Origin: GAS188 sp963713805
GTDB taxonomy: Bacteria; Pseudomonadota; Alphaproteobacteria; Rhizobiales; Beijerinckiaceae
Assembly: GCA_963713805.1 (NCBI GenBank)
Contig: CAVQNF010000024.1
Span: 14,136 to 78,135, forward strand
Reading direction: 5' to 3'
Length of the DNA stretch: 64,000 nt
Positions 35,635 through 46,000 of this stretch are shown one piece after another. A program made the position numbers and the translations under genes. Every line of letters begins with the position of its first letter. Within the stretch, counting starts at the first letter, position 1. The notes beneath the pieces are model-generated. The model was not told where the DNA came from, did not search any database, and worked only from the letters and a program-made list of their open reading frames with translations.

Positions 35635-36519
35635 TCATTCGCGATCGGCCGCCAAGGACGCCCGCAACTCCTTCCGCAAGGCCGGCCCGAGATCGGTCCG
35701 CTCCAGTGCGTAAATCACGTTCGCCGCGAGGAAGCCGAGCTTCGTTCCGGTGTCGAATATCCTTCCCTCGAAACGAAAAGCGCTGAAGGCGCGCGACTTC
35801 GAAAGGGTGATCATGGCATCGGTCAATTGGATCTCACCACCTGCGCCCCGGGGTTGAGACTCGAGAATGGGAAAGATGCCGGGCTCCAGAATATACCGCC
35901 CCGAGACCATGAGGTTGGAGGGCGCAGTCCCCTTGGGCGGCTTCTCGACCATCGATTGAACCGGCATGAGACCGCCCTTCCCGACCGGCCCGACACCCAA
36001 TATGCCGTATTGATGGGTCTCGCTCATCGGCACTTCGCTCACGGCGATGATGTTCGAAGGCTGCGCCTCGAAGGCAGCGATCATGCCCTTGAGGCAGGGC
36101 TCGCGGCCATGATGCAGCATGTCGGGAAGAAGCACCGCGAAGGGCTCGTCGCCGACGATCTCCCGCGCGCACCAGACCGCATGGCCAAGGCCAAGCGGAG
36201 CCTGCTGGCGCGTGAAGCTCGCCTGGCCGGCGAGCGGCAGATCACGGCGCAGCTCCTCGATTTCCTTCGTCTTGCCGCGCTCGGCGAGCGTGCGGTCGAG
36301 CTCATAGGCCGCGTCGAAATGATCCTCGATCACGCTCTTGTTGCGGCCGGTGACGAAGATCAGATGCTCGATGCCGGCGGCACGGGCCTCGTCGACCACA
36401 TGCTGGATCACAGGACGATCGACGACGGTGAGCATCTCCTTCGGGATCGCCTTGGTAGCCGGCAGGAAGCGCGTGCCGAGCCCCGCGACGGGGAACACCG
36501 CCTTGCGAATGCGTTTCAT
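35635..36519 (-). CDS. galU: UTP-glucose-1-phosphate uridylyltransferase
   Basis: Makes UDP-glucose for envelope polysaccharides. The 294-residue protein begins MKRIRKAVFPVAGLGTRFLPATKAIPKEMLTVVDRPVIQHVVDEA, with the nucleotide-binding GLGTRFLPATK signature, and continues PLGLGHAVWCAREIVGDEPFAVLLPDMLHH and VEKPPKGTAPSNLMVSGRYIL, all typical of GalU. GAGG lies about 6 bp before the ATG at 36519, so the seven-codon longer frame is not preferred. Divergent from galE, which uses its product; the 215-bp gap between them should hold both promoters. Confidence 0.94.
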   Translation of the reverse strand: MKRIRKAVFPVAGLGTRFLPATKAIPKEMLTVVDRPVIQHVVDEARAAGIEHLIFVTGRNKSVIEDHFDAAYELDRTLAERGKTKEIEELRRDLPLAGQASFTRQQAPLGLGHAVWCAREIVGDEPFAVLLPDMLHHGREPCLKGMIAAFEAQPSNIIAVSEVPMSETHQYGILGVGPVGKGGLMPVQSMVEKPPKGTAPSNLMVSGRYILEPGIFPILESQPRGAGGEIQLTDAMITLSKSRAFSAFRFEGRIFDTGTKLGFLAANVIYALERTDLGPALRKELRASLAADRE

Positions 36520-36734
36520 CAGACCTCGCGTTGCTCGCATCGAAAATGGCGGGTTCAGCCGTGCGTCGCCAAGGAGGGTTTGTCAATTTCGACTGAGGAG
36601 TACGCGGGGAGCTACGGGCTTCGTCGAGGATGATCGGCAAAGCCCGTGGCCACGGAACTTAGGATTCATGATAGCTTTACCCGTTTCGGCACGATCCTTG
36701 GGCGCAAGCCCGGATCGTTCGCGAGGAGACGAGA

Positions 36735-37724
36735 ATGCCCATCCTGGTGACCGGCGGTGCCGGCTACATCGGCAGCCATATGGTGCTCGAACTCATCGAC
36801 GCGGGCGAGAAGGTGATCGTCCTCGACGATCTCTCGACGGGCTTTGCTTCGGCGGTGCCCGCCGGCGCGATCTTCATCCGGGGCGATGCGGGCGATCCCG
36901 CGCTCGTCCTGCGGCTGATCGCCGAACATGCCATCACCGCAATCGCGCATTTCGCGGCGAAGATCGTGGTGCCGGAGTCCGTTTCCGACCCGCTCGGATA
37001 TTACCTCGGCAACACGGTGAAGTCGCGCAGCCTCATCGAGGCCACCGTGCGCGGCGGGGTTCGTCAGGTCATCTTCTCTTCCACGGCCGCCGTCTACGGC
37101 AACCCGCGCGACAATCCGGTCGGCGAGGATGCGCCGCTCGCCCCTGTCTCGCCCTACGGCCGTTCGAAACTGATGACCGAATGGATGCTCGAGGATGCCG
37201 GGCGCGCCCACGGGCTGCGCCACGTATCCCTTCGCTACTTCAACGTCGCGGGCGCCGATCCAAAGGGACGCGCCGGGCAGTCGACGCCGCGCGCGACGCA
37301 TCTCATCAAGGCCGCGGTGCAGACCGCGCTCGGCGAACGCCCGTATCTCGAAGTCTTCGGCACGGATTATCCGACGAAGGACGGCTCGTGCCTTCGCGAC
37401 TACATCCACGTCACGGACCTCGCCCATGCGCATCTTGCCGCGCTCGCGCATTTGCGTGACGGAGGTGACAGCCTCACCTTGAACTGCGGCTACGGGGAAG
37501 GCTTTTCGGTGCTTGAAGTGGTCGAGGTGGTGAAACGGGTTTCGGGCGTGGAATTCGAGGTCAGGCTCTCGCCGCGACGTGCCGGCGATCCCGCGGCGAT
37601 CATCGCCAAGGCCGGCCGGATTCGCGCCGAGCTCGGCTGGATCCCGCAGCATGACGATCTTCGCGAGATCGTTTCCCAAGCGCTCGCCTGGGAAAGAAAG
37701 CTCATCGATCAACGTGCCGCATAG
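36735..37724 (+). CDS. galE: UDP-glucose 4-epimerase
   Basis: Interconverts UDP-glucose and UDP-galactose, using tightly bound NAD. 329 residues. The NAD motif is VTGGAGYIGSHMVLEL; the catalytic Ser is in QVIFSSTAAVYGNP and YxxxK in SPYGRSKLMTEW; LRYFNVAGADPKGRAGQ and DYPTKDGSCLRDYIHVTDLA are classical GalE motifs. GAGGAGAC precedes the ATG at 36735. Next to galU, giving a small nucleotide-sugar module that would supply galactosyl residues for exopolysaccharide or LPS. Confidence 0.94.
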   Translation: MPILVTGGAGYIGSHMVLELIDAGEKVIVLDDLSTGFASAVPAGAIFIRGDAGDPALVLRLIAEHAITAIAHFAAKIVVPESVSDPLGYYLGNTVKSRSLIEATVRGGVRQVIFSSTAAVYGNPRDNPVGEDAPLAPVSPYGRSKLMTEWMLEDAGRAHGLRHVSLRYFNVAGADPKGRAGQSTPRATHLIKAAVQTALGERPYLEVFGTDYPTKDGSCLRDYIHVTDLAHAHLAALAHLRDGGDSLTLNCGYGEGFSVLEVVEVVKRVSGVEFEVRLSPRRAGDPAAIIAKAGRIRAELGWIPQHDDLREIVSQALAWERKLIDQRAA

Positions 37725-37785
37725 TCGCGCTTGCGCCCATGCGGCGCGGTTGCCGTCGCAAGACCGATTTTCGCATCTTCATGAA

Positions 37786-39054
37786 ATGGTTTGGCGATTG
37801 TCCTTCCTCCGAAAGCCGGCGCCGATAGGCTTGGTGCTCGTCATGGCGACGGCGGCACTTGCGGGAACATTTGCCCCTCACCCTGCCGAAGCGAGGGCGA
37901 TCATGATCGCCGCGGCGCCGGCGTCGGATAAGGAAAAGAGCGCCGCCGCCTTCGCCGCCTTCGTCGAAGGGCTCTGGCCCGATGCGAAGGCCGCGGGCGT
38001 CTCGCGCGAGACTTTCGATGCCGCCTTCGCGGGTGTCCATCTCGACACATCCGTCCTCGAGCACATGAAAAAGCAAGCCGAGTTCGAAAGATCGATCCGC
38101 GACTACCTCGCTTCGGCCGTTTCCGAGCGGCAGGTCGATCAAGGCCGTGCGCTCTCAGCCAAATGGGCGGACACACTCGCGGCGATCGAACGCCGCTTCG
38201 GCGTCGATCGTCACATCATCATCGCGCTCTGGGGCCTCGAATCCGGTTACGGAACCGGGATCGGAGGCAAGGACGTCATAGGCTCGCTCGCGAGCCTCGC
38301 CTTCATCGAGTTTCGCGGCGGGCTCTTCCGCGACGAGTTGATCGATGCGCTCGTCATTCTCCAGGAAGGCCATGTCGTTCGCGACGCGATGAAGGGCTCC
38401 TGGGCAGGTGCCATGGGCCAGGCACAGTTCATGCCGTCGAGCTTCATGAAATACGCGACCGCCTTCGACGGCGGCCCCCGCAAAGACATCTGGACGAATT
38501 CGCAAGACGTGCTGGCCTCGATCGCGAATTTTCTCGAAGGGAATGGCTGGGTCGCCGATCTCCCTTGGGGTTTCGAGGTCGTGCTGCAGCAAGGCTTCGA
38601 CTACACGCCCGCGAAGGCGAGCTTCGCCGAGTGGAAAAGCCGGGGTGTCACGCGCGCGGATGGTGCGGGGTTGCCGGCCTCGGGCGAAGCGCTGATGTTC
38701 TTTCCCGTCGGCTGGCGCGGGCCGGCCTTCCTGATCACCGAAAATTTCTTCGTTCTCAAGAATTACAACACTTCCGACGCCTACGCCCTTGCGGCAGGGC
38801 TGCTCGCCGACCGCATCGGAGGCGCGGGCGGCATTCGCGCCCCCTGGCCATCCGCGATCGAGGGGCTCGATCATGGCCAAAGGCTCGAGGCGCAGAAGCT
38901 GTTGCAGAACCTCGGTCTTTATTCCGACAAGCTCGACGGGCATCTCGGCCCCGCGCTGCGCGAGGCCACGCGACGTTTCCAGGCCGGAAACGGCCTCGTT
39001 CCCGACGGATTTCCGACGCCTCAAATGCTCGCCAAATTGCGCGCCGCACATTGA
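37786..39054 (+). CDS. MltB-type lytic murein transglycosylase
   Basis: Cleaves peptidoglycan glycan strands to 1,6-anhydro products in the periplasm. 422 residues: an N-terminal signal/anchor (PIGLVLVMATAALAGTFAPHPAEA), an SLT_2 domain with the catalytic Glu in ALWGLESGYGTGIGG (about residue 152) and GSWAGAMGQAQFMPSSF, and a C-terminal PG_binding_1 domain (LQNLGLYSDKLDGHLGPALREATRRFQ). The ATG at 37786 (MVWRLSFLRK) gives the signal sequence; the open frame extends upstream into galE without a start of its own. Followed by an SGNH hydrolase gene, a common neighbour in Rhizobiales. Confidence 0.88.
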   Translation: MVWRLSFLRKPAPIGLVLVMATAALAGTFAPHPAEARAIMIAAAPASDKEKSAAAFAAFVEGLWPDAKAAGVSRETFDAAFAGVHLDTSVLEHMKKQAEFERSIRDYLASAVSERQVDQGRALSAKWADTLAAIERRFGVDRHIIIALWGLESGYGTGIGGKDVIGSLASLAFIEFRGGLFRDELIDALVILQEGHVVRDAMKGSWAGAMGQAQFMPSSFMKYATAFDGGPRKDIWTNSQDVLASIANFLEGNGWVADLPWGFEVVLQQGFDYTPAKASFAEWKSRGVTRADGAGLPASGEALMFFPVGWRGPAFLITENFFVLKNYNTSDAYALAAGLLADRIGGAGGIRAPWPSAIEGLDHGQRLEAQKLLQNLGLYSDKLDGHLGPALREATRRFQAGNGLVPDGFPTPQMLAKLRAAH

Positions 39055-39108
39055 CGAGCCCCCTTACGAGGTTCCATATCCAAAGATGGACCGGCGAAGG
39101 TGAAGCCC

Positions 39109-40301
39109 ATGCGTTTCTCTCTTCGACACGCCGCTCTCGTTCTGGCGTTGACCTCGGCAGCCGTGGTGTGTCCGGGCCTGGCCGGCGCTCAGGATTCCTT
39201 CCTCGAAAGGTTCATCCGGGCCGGCAATCCGGCGCCCGTGAAGCATCCTGTCGAGCCGGTGCCTCGGCACTCTTCTTATAATCCAGCTTCAAGCCATGCG
39301 GCCCACCGTGCGAAGGAAGCTCAGCAGGAAGAGCAGATCAAGACGAAGACCAATCCTTCGACGGCGATTCTCGTCATCGGCGATGCGCTGGCCGACAAGC
39401 TCGCGCAGGGCATCGACCAGGAATTCGGCGACAACCCCGATGTGCAGGTCGTGCGCAAGACCAAATCGGTTTCGAGCCTTACGCGCGTCGACGTCTTCGA
39501 TTGGGTCGAAGGTGCGCGCGCCGCACTCGCCGGGCCACAGCACTACGATGTCGCGGTGGTGCTGATCGGCATCAACGATTGGCAGCCGATGCAGAGCTCG
39601 GGAGCGACCCTCGAACCGGGTTCGGACGCTTGGCGTGAGGCCTATGGCAAGCGGGTCGAAGCTCTGCTCGGCGTGTTCAAGGAGAAGAACCTGCCCGTGG
39701 TGTGGGTGGGTTTGCCGGTGATGAGCCAGCCCAAATTTTCCGAGGAGCTCCAAGGCCTCAACGCGATCGTGCGCGAGGCGACGCATGCGGCGGGCGGCGC
39801 TTTCGTCGACCTGCATGACGCGTTCAGCGGGGAAGACGGCAAATACACGGACACCGGACCCGCGCTCAACGGCTCGACGGTGCAGGCTTCGCACCAGCGA
39901 CGGGGTGAGCTTCACCCAACAAGGCGCGCTGAAGGCCGCGTATTTTGCCGATGTCGAGGTGAAGAGGATCCTCGCGCAAAAACCGGCGGCTACACCCGAA
40001 CTCGATCCTCGCCACCCCCGGCCAACCCGGCGCGAAGGGCGATATCGAGCGCCTGATCGACCAGATGGCCGGCACCCCGCCTCCGGCCGATGTGGTGCCC
40101 CTCATCGCAAAAATCCCGGAACGTCCGGCGATCGGTCCGATCATTTCATTGACCACCCCCGAGCGCGCTTCGGACGGCCTCCTCACGCCCCCCCTGACGA
40201 GGACCGCGCGACCGCTCGCCTCCTCTTCTTTCGCTCTCGATCAATTGCGCGCCGCAAAGCCTGGCCGTTCCGACGATTTCAGCTGGCATTCCTCACCTTG
40301 A
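39109..40301 (+). CDS. Exported SGNH hydrolase of the DUF459 type (two frameshifts)
   Basis: A periplasmic SGNH/GDSL-fold esterase-like protein, probably acting on cell-wall or polysaccharide O-acyl groups. Signal peptide: MRFSLRHAALVLALTSAAVVCPGLAGA. The SGNH blocks are AILVIGDALADKLAQGI (GDS-type, here GDA), VAVVLIGINDWQP (GxND), and the C-terminal Asp-His region. Past about 39885 the frame is shifted by one base (expected TVQLRTSDGVSFTQQGALKAAYFADVEVKRIL), and again near 40004 (ILATPGQPGAKGDIERLIDQMAGTPPPADVVPL), both being one-base insertions; it then runs to 40301. The serine of GDS is replaced by Ala, so catalysis is uncertain. AAGG lies 8 bp upstream of the ATG at 39109. Confidence 0.8.
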
Positions 40302-40437
40302 AGCCGCATTTTGCGCTGGCGTAGGTGCGAGGAAGGTCGATCCTCCCCACGAGACCGGAGAGTGCACGAAAAATGTTCTTGCTTCGTTCGAACCGGGATG
40401 GCATGGCTGCCCGCGCACTCATTCAGCGGAGGGCCTC

Positions 40438-41104
40438 GTGAAGCTCTATTCATTGCCTCTCTCCCCTTATGCGGCCCGCGTGCGCGGCGCGATCTATGCC
40501 AAGGGACTGGCGGTCGAGATTTTCGCGCCCCCTGAGGATTGGCGGACCTCTCCCGAATATCGCGAGATCAACCCGCTGGTGCGCATCCCGGTGCTGCTGC
40601 TCGACGACGGCACGGTGATCGCGGAAGTCGGCCGTGATCGTGGAATATCTCGAGGACGCCCATCCCAAGCCCTCGCTTCGGCCCGACACCGCCAAGTCCC
40701 TCGCGCGCGTGCGGCTCATCACCCAGATCGCCGATCTCTACGTGATGCAGGCGATGATGCCGCTCTTCTACATGTTCGATGCGAAGGCCAAGGACCAAGC
40801 CCTGATCGCGACGCAGCTCGGCAAGCTCGAGGAAGGGCTCAAGCATCTTGAAGCGATACTTCTTGTGGGCGAATACGCTTTCCCGGGACAGCTCACGACA
40901 GCCGATGTCTGGCTCACCCCGGTGCGTTTCTCCCTGGACGGGCTGATGGGCTTTGCCGAGTTGCCCCGTCTCCTCGATCGCCATAAGGCGGTTGCCGCCT
41001 ATGCGGACACGGCGCGCAAGGACGCGGCTCTCGGCCGCGTCTGGGACGAAATGGCCGACGGCCTCGAGGCGATGATGGCGGCACGCGCGGCGCGGGTGGC
41101 GTGA
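40438..41104 (+). CDS. Glutathione S-transferase family protein (frameshifted)
   Basis: A GST-like protein of about 221 residues. N-terminal thioredoxin-fold part: MKLYSLPLSPYAARVRGAIYAKGLAVEIFAPPEDWRTSPEYREINPLVRIPVLLLDDGTVIAE. Then one inserted G near 40627 (GCGGAAGTCGGCC) shifts the frame; without it the text continues SAVIVEYLEDAHPKPSLRPDTAKSLARVRLI and a helical C-terminal domain. Residues SAVIVEYLED are the usual glutathione-binding stretch. Start is GTG at 40438. Substrate unknown. It has a 136-bp gap after the SGNH gene and probably its own promoter. Confidence 0.78.
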
Positions 41105-41173
41105 GAGGGGCTGGGCTTAAGGGTGGTGCGGCAATTGCGGTGGCACCCAAAAAGCACGAGTTGGGAATGAAAG

Positions 41174-41614
41174 ATGATTAGTTGGCAATTATCTTCCGCT
41201 CTCACCCTTGCTCTTTCCGTGCTTCCAGCCGGAAACTTTCCTGATAAGCGACTTGATGATATGAGACATGATGGAATATCGCTTCATAGTGATCTCGAGA
41301 AGGAATACATCCAGCTACAAAATTCAAGATCGCTGACCAATAGAGTATTTCGAAATGATGTTACCTCTATTTTTATAAGATATATCTCTATTGGGATATC
41401 AATTAGTGAAACAAAATTTATTCTTACGTCAGGTGGCTTCGAGCTTACCCAGAGTATACGAGATAAGCACTATATTTACTGTGGACTGACTCTCGAGGAG
41501 AAATTTCTCTGGCGCGCCCAAGTATACCTAGTCATATATTCCGAGGCAGAAATTGATAACGGAAGCTCCACCGTTTCAACGATTACTGCTAAATTATTGA
41601 TCGATTCGGTATAA
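41174..41614 (+). CDS. AT-rich gene of unknown function
   Basis: I do not recognise this 146-residue protein. It begins MISWQLSSALTLALSVLPAGN, which could be a weak signal peptide, and is otherwise soluble (SLHSDLEKEYIQLQNSRSLTNRVFRNDVTSIFIRYISIGIS). Codon and base use are clearly AT-richer than the GC-rich genes on both sides, with AT-ending codons such as ATA and AGA. A GGGAATGAAAG patch precedes the start. It stands between a GST gene and convergent gltD with no flanking repeats seen. Transfer from an AT-richer source is likely; no function can be proposed. Confidence 0.6.
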   Translation: MISWQLSSALTLALSVLPAGNFPDKRLDDMRHDGISLHSDLEKEYIQLQNSRSLTNRVFRNDVTSIFIRYISIGISISETKFILTSGGFELTQSIRDKHYIYCGLTLEEKFLWRAQVYLVIYSEAEIDNGSSTVSTITAKLLIDSV

Positions 41615-41645
41615 TTAGAATCGCACTATTTTCCATGACCAATAC

Positions 41646-43068
41646 TCACCTCGGCAGTGCGCTCTCGCCCTCGAGGAAAAGGTCGATCGAACGCGCCGCC
41701 TGGCGCCCCTCGCGAATGGCCCAGACGACGAGGGACTGGCCCCGGCGCATGTCGCCGCACGCGAACACCTTGTCGATCGAGGAGCGATAGTCGCTCACAT
41801 TCGCCGCGACATTGCCGCGCTGATCGAAGGCGACGCCGAGATCGGCGAGGAGACCCTCATGCACGGGTGACATGAAACCCATGGCGAGCAGGACGAGATC
41901 GGCCCTGAGCTCGAATTCCGAGCCGGGCGCGGGCTTCATGGCCGTGTCGAGGCGCACGCAATGGAGGTTCTTGACCGTGCCGTTCTCGCCACTCATGTGC
42001 TGCGTCATCACGGCGAAGTCGCGCTCGGCGCCCTCCTCATGGCTCGACGACGTGCGCAGCTTCAACGGCCAATCCGGCCAGGTCAAAAGCTTGTTCTCCT
42101 TTTCGGGCGGCCTCGGCATGATCTCGAGCTGCGTCACCGAGAGCGCGCCCTGGCGAACGGAGGTGCCGATGCAGTCGGAGCCCGTATCGCCGCCGCCGAT
42201 CACGATCACATGCTTGCCCGAGGCCAGGATCGGCTGGTCGTTCGCGATGATCGGCTCGCGCGAGACACGCCGGTTTTGCTGCGGCAGGAAATCCATGGCG
42301 AAATGGACGCCGTGGAGCTCGCGGCCGGGGATGGGCAGGTCGCGCGGCTTCTCGGCTCCGCCGGCGAGCGCCACCGCATCGTGCTCCGCGAGAAGCTGCT
42401 TCGCGCCGAGGGTCGACGCCGACCGTCACGCCGCAATGAAACACGACGCCTTCTGCCTCCATCTGGGCGACGCGACGCTCGACATGGCGCTTTTCCATCT
42501 TGAAATCGGGAATGCCGTAGCGAAGCAGTCCGCCCGGCTTGGCGCTCCTCTCATAGACATGCACCTCGTGCCCGACGCGTGCGAGCTGCTGGGCGCAGGC
42601 GAGCCCCGCCGGACCCGAGCCCACCACGGCGACCTTCTTGCCCGTGCGGCGCACCGGCGGCTCGGGCACGATCCAGCCTTCTTCCCAGCCGCGATCGACA
42701 ATGGCGCATTCGATCGTCTTGATGGTGACCGGCGCTTCCTGGATGTTGAGCGTGCAGGAGGCTTCACAGGGCGCGGGGCAGACACGGCCGGTGAACTCCG
42801 GAAAATTGTTGGTGGAGTGAAGGTTCTCGAGCGCCTCGCGCCATGCGCCGCTGTAGACGAGGTCGTTCCAATCGGGGATCTGATTGTTGACCGGGCATCC
42901 GTTGTGGCAATAGGGGATGCCGCAATCCATGCAGCGCGCCGCCTGGTCGCGCGTCGCCTCCTCCGAGAGCGGCAGCATGAACTCGCGATAGTGGCGAATG
43001 CGATCGGAGGCGAGCGCGTAGCGGCGCTCACGCCGGTCGATCTCGAGAAATCCCGTGACCTTGCCCAT
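41646..43068 (-). CDS. gltD: Glutamate synthase small subunit (frameshifted)
   Basis: Carries the FAD/NADPH half of glutamate synthase, passing electrons to GltB. The N-terminal cysteine clusters are complete: CMDCGIPYCHNGCPVNNQIPDW and GRVCPAPCEASCTLNI. The FAD motif is VAVVGSGPAGLACAQQLARVGH and the NADPH motif HVIVIGGGDTGSDCIGT, followed by VFACGDMRRGQSLVVWAIREGRQAARSID. One inserted base near 42411 (GACCCTCGGC in place of GACCTCGGC) shifts the frame between the two halves. The start MGKVTGFLEIDRRERRY is at 43068, one base after the gltB stop, so gltB-gltD is an operon with coupled translation. Confidence 0.9.
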
Positions 43069-43069
43069 C

Positions 43070-46000
43070 TCACCCGCCCGCGAGAGCGAAGGCGGGCACG
43101 GCACGCTCGGCATTCAGCTCGGCGAGCGCGCGCCGATATTCGACCGGCATGACCTTGCGGAACTTCGGCAGGTATTCGTCCCAATGCTCGAGAATGAGCT
43201 TGGCGCGCCCCGAGCCCGTATAGGCCGCGTGCTTGGCGATCAACTGATGCAAGCGCTCGCCGTCGAAGCGATCGATGATCGGCCATCACATCGACGAGGC
43301 CATGGCCTTCGAGATCGCCGCCGTGATGGTGCAGGCGCTGCATCATCACCTCTTCGCTCCTCGACCGGCTCGAGATCGACCATCGAGAGATTGCAGCGCT
43401 TGGCGAAGGAGCCATCCTCGTCGAGCACATAGGCGATGCCGCCCGACATGCCGGCAGCGAAATTGCGCCCCGTCTGGCCGATCACCACCACGACGCCGCC
43501 CGTCATGTATTCGCAGCCATGGTCGCCCGTGCCCTCGACGACCGCGATCGCGCCCGAATTGCGCACGGCGAAACGCTCGCCCGCGACGCCGCGGAAATAG
43601 CATTCGCCGGCGATCGCGCCGTAGAGCACCGTATTGCCGATGATGATGCTCTCTTCCGGCGTGATATGGACGGCATCGCGCGAGGGATAGATGATGACGC
43701 GCCCGCCCGAGAGCCCCTTGCCGACATAGTCGTTCGCTTCGCCTTCGAGCTCGAGCGTGACGCCATGGGCGAGCCAGGCGCCGAAGCTCTGGCCGGCAGT
43801 GCCGTTGAGCTTCACATGCACGGTCTCGTCCGGAAGGCCCGCATGTCCGTAGCGCTTGGCGATTTCGCCGGAGAGCATCGCACCGGTGGCGCGATTGGTA
43901 TTGTTGATCGCGGCCTCGATCAGCACCGGGCGGCGCGTTTCGATGGCGCTCGTCGCGCGTTCGATCAGCTCTCGGTCGAGCACCTTGTCGAGCTTGTGGT
44001 CCTGCCGCTCGGAGCGGTAGATGCCCGTGCCCGGCAGCGGTTCGGGCTTATGGAACAGGCGTGAGAAGTCGAGCCCCCTCGCCTTCCAATGCTCGATGAC
44101 CTTTTCCTGGTCGAGCATCTGCATCTGTCCGACCATCTCGTCGAAGCGCCGGAAGCCGAGCGCGGCCATGATCTCGCGCACCTCCTCGGCGAGGAAGAAA
44201 AAGTAGTTGATGACATGCTCCGGCAAGCCGGTGAAGCGCTTGCGCAGCACCGGATCTTGCGTCGCCACGCCGACCGGGCAGGTGTTGAGATGGCATTTGC
44301 GCATCATGATGCAGCCGGCAGCGACAAGCGGCGCCGTGGCGCAGCCGAATTCGTCCGCGCCCAGAAGCGCGCCGATGACGACGTCCCGCCCCGTGCGCAC
44401 GCCGCCGTCGACCTGCACCGAAATGCGCGAGCGCAGGCTGTTCATCACGAGCGTCTGATGGGTTTCCGCAAGCCCGATCTCCCAAGGAGATCCCGCATGC
44501 TTGATCGAGGTCAGCGGCGAAGCGCCGGTGCCGCCCTCGAAACCCGAGATGGTCACATGATCGGCGCGTGCCTTCGACACGCCGGCCGCGACCGTCCCGA
44601 CACCGACCTCGGAGACGAGCTTGACCGAGACGTCCGCCTGCGGGATTGACGTTCTTCAGATCGAAGATGAGCTGCGCCAGATCTTCGATGCAATAGATGT
44701 CATGGTGGGGCGGCGGCGAGATCAGCCCGACGCCTTGTGTCGAGTGGCGCACCTTGGCGATCACCGCGTCGACCTTGTGGCCCGGGAGTTGGCCGCCCTC
44801 GCCGGGCTTCGCCCCTTGCGCCATCTTGATCTGCATCATGTCGGAATTCACGAGGTATTCCGCCGTGACGCCGAAGCGTCCCGAGGCCACCTGCTTGATC
44901 GCCGAACGCATCGAATCGCCGTTCGCGAGCGGCCGGAACCGATCCGCCTCCTCGCCGCCCTCGCCGGTGTTGGACTTGCCGCCGATGCGGTTCATGGCGA
45001 TGGCCAAGGTCGTGTGCGCCTCGCGCGAGATCGAGCCGAACGACATCGCCCCGGTCGAGAAGCGCTTCACGATATTCTTCGCAGGCTCGACTTCGTCGAG
45101 CGGCACCGGCGCTGCGCCCATCCTCTTCGCCGCCTTTGATGCGGAACAGGCCGCGGATGGTCGAACAGATTCTCCGCCTGGTCGTTGAGGAGCTTGGCGA
45201 AGGCGCGATAGTGCTCTTGCTGATCGCCCGCGCACGGCATGCTGAAGCAGCGAGATCGCCTGCGGCGTCCAGGCATGCGCCTCGCCGCGCAACCGGAAGG
45301 CATATTCGCCGCCCGACGTCGAGCGAGTTGCGATAGACGGGCGCATCGCCGAAGGCGTCGCGATGACGACGCACCGTCTCTTCCGCGATTTCCGCGAGAC
45401 CGGCGCCTTCGATCGTGGTCTTGGTGCCGAAGAAGAAGCGGTCGACGAAGGCCGTAGACAAGCCGACGGCATCGAAGATCTGCGCCCCGCAATAGGATTG
45501 GAAGGTCGAGATGCCCATCTTCGACATCACCTTCAGCAGGCCCTTGTCGATCGACTTGATGAATCGCTTGATGATCTCGTTCTCGTCGATCTCCTCGGGC
45601 AATTGCTGGCGCATCGAGGTCAGCGTCTCGAAAGCGAGATAGGGATTGATGGCCTCCGCCCCATAGCCCGCAAGGCAGCAGAAGTGATGGATCTCACGCG
45701 GCTCGCCCGTCTCGACGACGAGGCCGACGGAGGTACGCAAGCCCTTGCGGATCAGATGATGATGCACGGCGGCGGTCGCGAGCAGCGCCGGGATGGGGAT
45801 GCGGTCGGGGCCCACCATGCGGTCCGAGAGGATGACGATGTTGTAGCCGCCGTGCACGGCGGCTTCGGCGCGTTCGCAGAGCCGGCCGAGAGCGCCCTCC
45901 ATCCCTTTCGCGCCCTGCTCGGCGAGATAGGTGATGTCGAGCGTCTTGGTGTCGAAGGCGTCTTCGCGAAAGCCGATGCACCGGATCTTTTCGAGGTCCT

